Origin: Nemertoderma westbladi | Lineage: Eukaryota > Xenacoelomorpha > Nemertodermatida > Nemertodermatidae | DNA length: 64,000 bases | Assembly: GCA_032718475.1 (NCBI GenBank) | Contig: JAUCBJ010005607.1 | Span: 1-64,000, forward strand | Direction of reading: 5' to 3' | Part shown: piece by piece, positions 58,581 to 64,000 of the stretch | How positions within the stretch are numbered: position 1 is the first letter of the stretch | How the letters are laid out: each line of letters begins with the position of its first letter | Program-made: the position numbers and the translations under genes | The notes under the pieces: generated by a model | Database searches by the model: none | Told to the model about the DNA's origin: nothing | Seen by the model: only the letters and a program-made list of their open reading frames with translations

Positions 58581-59457
58581 TATACCAGTTTTGTAATTGC
58601 GACCGTTTTTTTAGTTCTAGAACTAAAATTGTTTTACCACCATGAAACACTATATGCTTTCCTTTATGATCGCGAAGCGTTATACTAATTGTATTAACTA
58701 ATTTTTGATTTTTTAACTGTTTGTAATGAGTGTTTTCGAACTCTTGACTTATAAATGAGTATGGTTGCCATTTTAACGGAATTATCCGCAAAAGAGGAAC
58801 CATAGAATGCCCCACGTGGGAAGATTCAATTATATCTGTATATATAAACATTGTATGTCTATCCCTCGTTATATCACAGGGTTCAGGAAATTCAATTCCA
58901 TTTTTGTCTGAATTCCTAGAGCCTAAACTTAGTAAGTTGTCTTCTGGGTTGTAATGTATTGACCAAAACGCGCCAAGACCATGTATGTTATTTTTTAAAG
59001 ACGATAAGCCAAATATATTTATTAAATCCCCGTAGAATTGGAAATAGCGTCCTTTCATAGAATGCAAATGTATTTTCGATGTGTGCTTGTGATAATTAAA
59101 CTTAACATCGGAGAAACCATAATGTTCTACGGAATTTTTTTTCAAATATACGGTAATATAATTTATAATTGACTCAACGGAAGCATACAGCCCATGATTA
59201 AGATCGATTTCAATAAGATTATACGGGGCAATGTGGAATGGTATATCCACATCTTCCATGTATTCACCAATTTTAATTCCGGATCTTTGCTCAATATTCC
59301 TATAAGTTGATACATATTGTATTTCTTTTAGGCCCACAACCCAATCCGTGGTAATGGGGATAGGTTTGGACAATTCAATTGTAAAATCGCTCCGGGTGTT
59401 GTTAGGATATTTATCTAGACTGGCGTCAGAAGTCAATGTCAAATGTAAGCGATCCAT
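58570..59457 (-). CDS. Maverick conserved protein, first of a paralogous pair
   Basis: 295 residues, intact, starting MDRLHLTLTSDASLDKYPNN. It has the same plan as its neighbour, with a longer middle. The ATG shares one base with the integrase stop codon (TAATG at 59459-59455), so the three genes may be expressed from one transcript. No enzymatic motif is seen, and the beta-rich composition suggests a structural protein. Confidence 0.7.
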   Translation of the reverse strand: MDRLHLTLTSDASLDKYPNNTRSDFTIELSKPIPITTDWVVGLKEIQYVSTYRNIEQRSGIKIGEYMEDVDIPFHIAPYNLIEIDLNHGLYASVESIINYITVYLKKNSVEHYGFSDVKFNYHKHTSKIHLHSMKGRYFQFYGDLINIFGLSSLKNNIHGLGAFWSIHYNPEDNLLSLGSRNSDKNGIEFPEPCDITRDRHTMFIYTDIIESSHVGHSMVPLLRIIPLKWQPYSFISQEFENTHYKQLKNQKLVNTISITLRDHKGKHIVFHGGKTILVLELKKRSQLQNWYNDE

Positions 59458-60548
59458 TATTGTATCCTATCAACCCACCGGTGCTTCGCATAACCAACGA
59501 ATTTTACCAGGTATTGTTTTTTCCCTGTTTTTTTGTTTACTACTTTTTCCTTGATTACTTTTTCAATTGGTAAGAACTCAAACGGTTCTTTCACCTTTTT
59601 CATTTCATATTGATAAAATGTCCCTTTAATAACACGCCTATTCACATCCATAACTTCGTACATAGGGTACGGCTCTCGATCCATCCGTATTCTAGAAATT
59701 TCGAAAATTTCCCAGGTATAGTTAGGTGTATATCCTTTGGAAAATGGTGTCGCGGTTAAACTCAGACGCACTTTATCGCCAACTTTGAAATAAACTCGAC
59801 ACTGTTCGCGGCGTTTCTTTCTATTGGGATGGCGCACACTGCCATATAGTTTTAAAAATAAGCCAGTTTCATTATTTTTATTGACTAAGTTTGGCGCCAT
59901 ACCGATGGTTCTATGTATTGAATTATTATATGAAATTACCAGCTTTGGTAATATGTCGATCCATTTCTTATTTTGCCGCCTTGTGAACACTTTATACATT
60001 TTCGACTTAAGTGTGCGGTTAAGCCTCTCACAGATGCTAGCTTTAAATTGGCTAACTAATGTATAAAAATTAACATTATTATTCTGTAAGAATTCTTTCA
60101 CTAATTTATTTACAAACTCAGTACCCTGATCAACCGCCAGTCTTTTAGGCTTTCTTTCTTCGAATATTGTGGTTAGGGCGCGTTTAATTTCGACACCGGT
60201 TTTATGTTTTAACCCTAGTGCCCACGCCTTGCGACTAAAGCAATCGATACAAGTAATTATGTAACCATAACCATTATTCTCCACCCTAAAGGGTTGCATA
60301 TCGCATATGTCCGCCTGATATAGATCTCCAATGCCGTCCGTGAAAATTTTTGATGTCGGGTAATGGCGCCTAGCCGGCGCGTGTAGGGAATACGTTCATT
60401 GGGAGCTCAACCACTTCTTTGCGCGATTTCTCGTAACTTTAGCGGCTTTCGCTAGTTTGGTTACGCTCGCGAAACCGGCAGCATTTGAAACATCGTAATA
60501 TATTCTTCCCAGTCGTTTGTTTGTTCGATTTTCTACGATTCTCCCCAT
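59457..60548 (-). pseudogene. Retroviral-type integrase with C-terminal chromodomain, one in-frame stop
   Basis: 364 codons from ATG 60548. An N-terminal segment (GRIYYDVSNAAGFASVTKLA) leads to NRAKKWLSSQ, an in-frame TGA at codon 51 (60398-60396), then YSLHAPARRHYP and the catalytic core. The triad is visible: D80 in YQADICDMQ, D140 in RLAVDQGTEF and E174 in KASICERLNRTLKS. The C-terminal 45 residues (FLPIEKVIKEKV, QYLVKFVGY) are a chromodomain, typical of Maverick integrases and thought to guide integration. The stop would remove the catalytic core unless suppressed. Confidence 0.9.
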
Positions 60549-60666
60549 CGGTTGTGTCAAGTCGCGGTAGAAAAGACTTGCAATGACAGTTAATACTTAA
60601 TATGAAACGTTCAAAAAACATACTACTATTTTAATGTTGTCCCGCGTTTTGTTTCCACACGTCGAT

Positions 60667-61123
60667 TTATTGTAGTCCTACATATTGTTTCCAAGCATCG
60701 ACGCGTTTTGCGTTGGAGGGGGTCACACGGACCCCTTGTCGTTTCAACCAACCGTGACCAATTAATCGTTTTGGTATCCTTAATCGTTTTAATAACCCCA
60801 AAAATGTTGTTTGTCCTGGAATTATTTTGGTGTTTTTCTTATTTTTTTTTGTAGTCAGCAATTCAATCAAATGATCAATTCGCTCCGGGTATAAGTTTAT
60901 TTTCTATATAGAGTTTATTATTATCACTCCACCGTACTCTGTCTCGCGAGAATCGCATCAAATAACTCAACAATCGTTTGGCTTTCTGGGATGAAATTGC
61001 CACACCATCTAGCGGTTGTATTATATTATTGCTTTTCTTATTATTATTATAAGTATCTGTTAATAAAGTAGAAACTAGATACAACTTCTTAAAATTTCCG
61101 AGGCTAATCTCGCTATTTTTCAT
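60667..61123 (-). pseudogene. Small conserved Maverick protein, frameshifted
   Basis: Two ORFs, 61123-60875 (82 residues) and 60870-60667 (67 residues), appear to be parts of one protein. The first ends shortly after RVRWSDNNKLYIENKLIPG, and the second resumes in another frame (IELLTTKKN, LLKRLRIPKRLIGH). The pattern of W-x-x-D, G-type turn, then a basic segment and a leucine-rich end occurs in a small Maverick ORF of unknown function. A short indel near 60880 explains the break. Confidence 0.6.
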
Positions 61124-61129
61124 CGTTAT

Positions 61130-61260
61130 ATATCATTATTAATATATTAATACTATATACTAGAGTTCACGTTGATGGACCGATAATAACCTAATTTTGG
61201 TGAAAGTCTAAAACAAGGTGTGAAAATGGTTTTCGCGCGGGGTCGCTACTGCGGTATAGA
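61130..61260 (-). repeat. Degenerate duplicate of the ATPase 3' end
   Basis: 61158-61255 resembles 61290-61430 (AGAGTTC...GTTGATxxAC, then TGAAAGTCTAA and AAGGTGTG blocks). On the minus strand it reads PFSHLVLDFHQN beside THLLLDFHQK in the ATPase. It is an imperfect local duplication of 130-190 bp. Confidence 0.6.
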
Positions 61261-61955
61261 CTGAGCCTCAGGGCCTTGGTGAGGTGTGTTAGAGTTCGTG
61301 TTCGTGGGTTGATAAACAGTTTGCCCTAATGGGTTGAAAATATCACCCCTAACTCTTATACTATCATCCATTTTTGATGAAAGTCTAAGAGAAGGTGTGT
61401 GAATAGTTTTTGTGTGGCGTCGCTATATGCTTGAACAATAAAATTGCTATTTTTTGGGTACACTTGCCGCGCTATATAACTTATTTGATTTGCGTCGCGG
61501 GGATTTTTTGTGAAAATACAATATTGGGCATTTAGACTTCTAGTCTGTGTTTCCACCCCTTTACTGAAAAAATTTTGTGTTATATAGATAATGAAACAGG
61601 AAGTATGATGGCAGGTTTTTGTGAAGCTTTCTGTCAAACTCTCATCACTCCTACTTTCGCTTAACAAGTCGTCTATAATAATTAGATCGTTTTCGCGGAA
61701 AATAGAATTAATTTTTTGCAGTAAACCTTTGAATAGATGTGTTATACCTGGGAATTAAGGTGGGGTGGCGCCATAAAAGAATAATACACGCTTCGGGGTT
61801 ATATCAAAAACTAAATTTTTATTTTTTACGATTTTTGATACCAGCACTGTTTTTCCGGAAGAACTTGGACCCGCAATAATCATGGCCGAACCCATCTTGA
61901 AAGAGGCGTCGTATGATGTGATTGGTTCCTGCGATATCGCCGGCTCTCGGGACAT
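61246..61955 (-). pseudogene. A32-like packaging ATPase, one stop and one frameshift
   Basis: The frame from ATG 61955 has a Walker A motif (IIAGPSSSGKTVLVSKI, residues 26-42). An in-frame TAA follows at 61757-61755 (codon 67), after which the same frame continues with a Walker B-type DLIIIDDLL and TKTCHHTSCFIIYITQNFF, a sensor-like region, to 61356. The C-terminal part then reads in another frame (VRGDIFNPLGQTVYQP) and stops at 61246, implying an indel in an A-run near 61375. The family pumps DNA into capsids in Mavericks and large DNA viruses. This copy is not expected to make a full protein. Confidence 0.88.
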
Positions 61956-61972
61956 TGTTGATAGGTAGTCAC

Positions 61973-62437
61973 TCAGTAGATGGGAAACCTAGAAACTTGA
62001 CGGTTGATGCGTGTACCAGAGGTACTAGGTCTATACCCCCGGCGGGATTGGGCTAATTTTCTGCCTCTTACAGCCGTTATTATGGGTGATATTTTCTGAT
62101 AAGCGTTAAGCCCACTCATTAAACCAGAGATTAGTAGATTTATAAATCCGCCCCTTTGCACCAATCGTTTACGGTAAATTCTGATGGGATACTTGGCTGA
62201 TGTTGGTTTTTTAGCAATCTCCCGTATTGTTTTTTTATGGCGTTTTAACCTCGCGATTGTTTGCTCAGGAATTTTTACGTTACCATTTAATACATTTAGA
62301 TTAATTTTAATTAGAAAACTTATAAGTTCATCGGTTCCACCGACGCGTAAGAAGGTTTTTCTACGGTTAAGGGAGGCGTTAGATAAGAACTTTAAATCCC
62401 CGTCAAATTGTTTAATTAAAGCTTTGAGTGATTTCAT
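61973..62437 (-). CDS. Small basic Maverick/adintovirus protein with hydrophobic C-terminal segment
   Basis: 154 residues, intact. An N-terminal helical part (LISFLIKINLNVLNGNVKIP) is followed by a basic RLKRHKKTIREIAKK stretch, a YRKRLVQRGG junction and a hydrophobic FINLLISGLMSGLNAY segment, then a basic tail. This layout, with KR-rich region, Q-x-G-G and hydrophobic helix, recurs in a small protein next to the ATPase in Mavericks and adintoviruses and recalls adenoviral core or membrane-active proteins. It lies 17 bp upstream of the ATPase start, so the two are probably co-transcribed. Confidence 0.65.
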   Translation of the reverse strand: MKSLKALIKQFDGDLKFLSNASLNRRKTFLRVGGTDELISFLIKINLNVLNGNVKIPEQTIARLKRHKKTIREIAKKPTSAKYPIRIYRKRLVQRGGFINLLISGLMSGLNAYQKISPIITAVRGRKLAQSRRGYRPSTSGTRINRQVSRFPIY

Positions 62438-62449
62438 TACGTCATATAT

Positions 62450-62850
62450 TAATAACTTATATAAACGAGAACAATAATAGTAAGTAATAAAACACCGCCA
62501 CCGTTATAAATAGTATCGAGTATATGCGCGGGTGGGGTTTTTCACGCGATAAAACCGAGCAATTATAGAAACCAGCACTCTTTAAAACCTAACATCGATA
62601 ATTAATAAAATACATTATATAACGCGAACAATGAATTAATTTTGACTGACAGAAAGACCGACAAATAGACAGATATACTAGATTTATGTAAATGTAAACC
62701 GACATCAGAAATGAAATTGACACCCTTGACAACCTAAGACTACCGATAAAACACGTTATATATAATGTGAATAATGGTAATATCCGCGTTTATTAAAAAA
62801 CCTAAAGAGATCCCGCCGGACAAACCTAAAACTGGCACCAGAAATGAAAA
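62450..62850. other. Intergenic gap within the Maverick
   Basis: About 410 bp, the largest gap in the cluster. It contains two similar segments (ACATCAGAAATGAAATTGAC near 62702 and GGCACCAGAAATGAAAA near 62834). It probably carries promoter elements for the genes at 62437 and below, but none can be assigned. Confidence 0.35.
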
Positions 62851-62852
62851 AA

Positions 62853-63413
62853 TTAGATATTTCTACCTAAATGACTATCTAAATTACCAATAAAATTCAA
62901 AAACTTTGGAAAAAATACTCGAAATATCCCGGGTCTTGCCATACACACAACATTTCGTGTGTAAAAAACGCAAAATGTTATGATATTAGAACTAGTTTTA
63001 CCCCGACGATAAAACTGCACAATAATATTATTAAATATCTCCGGCTCATATTTCACCTCCGCATTATAATAATTATCTAAAAAATGAAACCTGACCGTTT
63101 TCATTAATTTCCTATAGTCTATGTCTAGATTGTTAATAATATAAGTTTGGCTATTGATTGAAATAAAAGTTAGTTTATAATCAGTATGCTTATATATATA
63201 CTTAATAATTTTTTTTATTTTAGGCGATTTACCGAGTACAGTGACCTTACCGATCGGGAAAAAGAGACACGTCCATCCGCAAATTTTGGCGATATATTGA
63301 AAAGGATTTAAGATGAGTTTTCCATTTCGAATTCGTTTAGCCAGCACATCGAATGATATGCACCCATCAACCAACCTCAAACTTATATTACTGTTGACAA
63401 CTCTAAAAGACAT
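62853..63413 (-). CDS. TATA-binding-protein-like protein encoded by the Maverick
   Basis: 186 residues, intact, ATG 63413. Two repeats with the TBP saddle pattern are visible. Lobe 1 (about 3-75) has FRVVNSNISLRL, FDVLAKRIRNGKLILNPFQY and the strand pair WTCLFFPIGKVTVLGKSPK. Lobe 2 (about 90-175) has TYIINNLDIDYRKL, the TBP-signature-like VKYEPEIFNNIIVQFYR, and ITFCVFYTRNVVCM followed by a last helix FRVFFPKFLNFI. The signature YEPE(L/I)F, the hydrophobic F-x-x-G-K-V-x-x-x-G strand turn and the full-length match in order make TBP-fold homology likely. TBP bends promoter DNA and recruits RNA polymerase. The gene sits 9 bp after the PolB stop. Similarity is judged by eye; key DNA-contact residues need alignment. 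Confidence 0.72.
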   Translation of the reverse strand: MSFRVVNSNISLRLVDGCISFDVLAKRIRNGKLILNPFQYIAKICGWTCLFFPIGKVTVLGKSPKIKKIIKYIYKHTDYKLTFISINSQTYIINNLDIDYRKLMKTVRFHFLDNYYNAEVKYEPEIFNNIIVQFYRRGKTSSNIITFCVFYTRNVVCMARPGIFRVFFPKFLNFIGNLDSHLGRNI

Positions 63414-63422
63414 CGCAATCCG

Positions 63423-64000
63423 CTATTCTATAATGGGCGGTAAATAAAGCTTAGGGGCAGGCGCTTTACGATCCAAATGTGTTTTATAATGGCTGTAAGG
63501 TAGACTTTCATTAGTTGATGTGTAGTATCTTTTATCTTCCCACAGTGTTAGCGATTTTTTTCTTTGTGAAACGGTGTAGATTTTATGTAAATTAGATTGA
63601 AACCTTTGACTGTATTCGTAATGCTCGCTAACCTCGTTATATACTTTTAAATATGATTCGTGGGAGAGTTTCTTTTTTATAACCATTTTTCCTACGCCTT
63701 TAGCGACACGTTTTGGAACTGACCCCCCCACGAAAGCTATAACATTTTGGTCTAAGTAAAATAACCTGGTCAAACGGGATAGACTTCCCTTCATCCTTTA
63801 AATATCTATATTTCCCTTTCTGTTCTACTGTATACAGCGGATGTGTAATAGGATAATTTGAACAGTCTAAAACTTTTTTTGATTGTAACGCAGATAAAAA
63901 TTGGTGTTGGGATAAACCAACACACTGTAAAAAAAAAGAATCTGTGTCCCCACCTAACAAATTTATACTACAATTTAATTCGGCTTCCAGGGGCTTTAAT
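63423..64000 (-). pseudogene. Protein-primed DNA polymerase B, C-terminal part, frameshifted
   Basis: The frame entering from the right edge contains LLGGDTDSFFLQCVG, the palm motif C (GDTDS) of family B polymerases. A glycine is found where a tyrosine is usual. PFDQVILLRPKCYSF follows, then the frame is lost in a run of seven identical bases (63723-63729). It continues in a second frame from SVPKRVAKGVGKMVIKKKLS to the stop at 63423. The family replicates linear Maverick and adintovirus genomes from a protein primer. Most of the gene lies outside the window. Confidence 0.88.

Larger units (their letters stand above)
54680..64000 (-). mobile_element. Maverick/Polinton (adintovirus-like) element, partial, degraded
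   Basis: A same-strand cluster of PolB, packaging ATPase, chromodomain integrase, major capsid protein, adenain-like protease and small basic proteins is the defining gene set of Maverick/Polinton elements and related adintoviruses. The PolB gene runs off the right edge. At least five genes carry a frameshift or in-frame stop. Genes are tightly packed, several overlapping by 1-11 bp. It is an endogenous copy in an animal genome. Confidence 0.93.

Noticed and set aside
60439-60621. 60-codon minus-strand ORF with several cysteines
   Set aside because: It is an alternative frame over the integrase N-terminus, whose frame reads GRIYYDVSNAAG and aligns with the family.

Overview
The window looks like repeat-rich nuclear DNA of an invertebrate animal. 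I see a split protein-coding gene with canonical GT-AG introns, BEL/Pao LTR retrotransposons, RTE-like and CR1/L2-like LINEs, a Penelope-like reverse-transcriptase scrap, long tandem arrays and a Maverick/Polinton (adintovirus-like) element. The sequence alone does not identify the species.

Layout. 1-9.8 kb: LINE and BEL debris, plus a foldback-like element whose two inverted arms are arrays of one 20-bp unit. 9.8-15.9 kb: a 79-bp satellite of about 78 copies with higher-order structure. 19.3-38.5 kb: three phase-compatible exons (19322-19455, 31686-32396, 37854-38525) of a plus-strand host gene with two LamG/concanavalin-like domains. Its first visible intron is filled by a second 79-bp array (19398-23690, continued at 30849-31515). 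That array is a multiplied copy of the end of the first exon plus its 5' splice site. A BEL/Pao element with a 5-bp target duplication (23696-30848, minus strand) sits inside it. The element carries an unexpected cassette: a broken 3'-5' exonuclease-like ORF and an ORF with three zinc knuckles. The second intron holds 49-bp and 41-bp arrays and a Penelope-like scrap.

39-49 kb: a CR1/L2-like LINE (minus), then a second, decayed BEL/Pao element (minus). The LTR of that element is split by a 3.16-kb foldback-like element with 11-bp target duplications, which itself contains an RTE-like LINE with a 12-bp target duplication. 49-54 kb: mostly non-coding, with short dispersed repeats, one unrecognised ORF and a tRNA-like sequence.

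54.7-64.0 kb: part of a Maverick/Polinton, all on the minus strand and running off the right edge. In transcription order it has the DNA polymerase B C-terminus, a TATA-binding-protein-like gene, a small basic virion-type protein, a packaging ATPase, a small conserved protein, an integrase with chromodomain, two adjacent paralogous 270-295-residue proteins, an unknown protein, a basic protein, a major capsid protein and an adenain-like protease. Several genes carry single stops or frameshifts, so this copy appears dead or contains base-level errors. The TBP-like gene, the splice-donor array and the exonuclease/zinc-knuckle cassette are the most unusual items.
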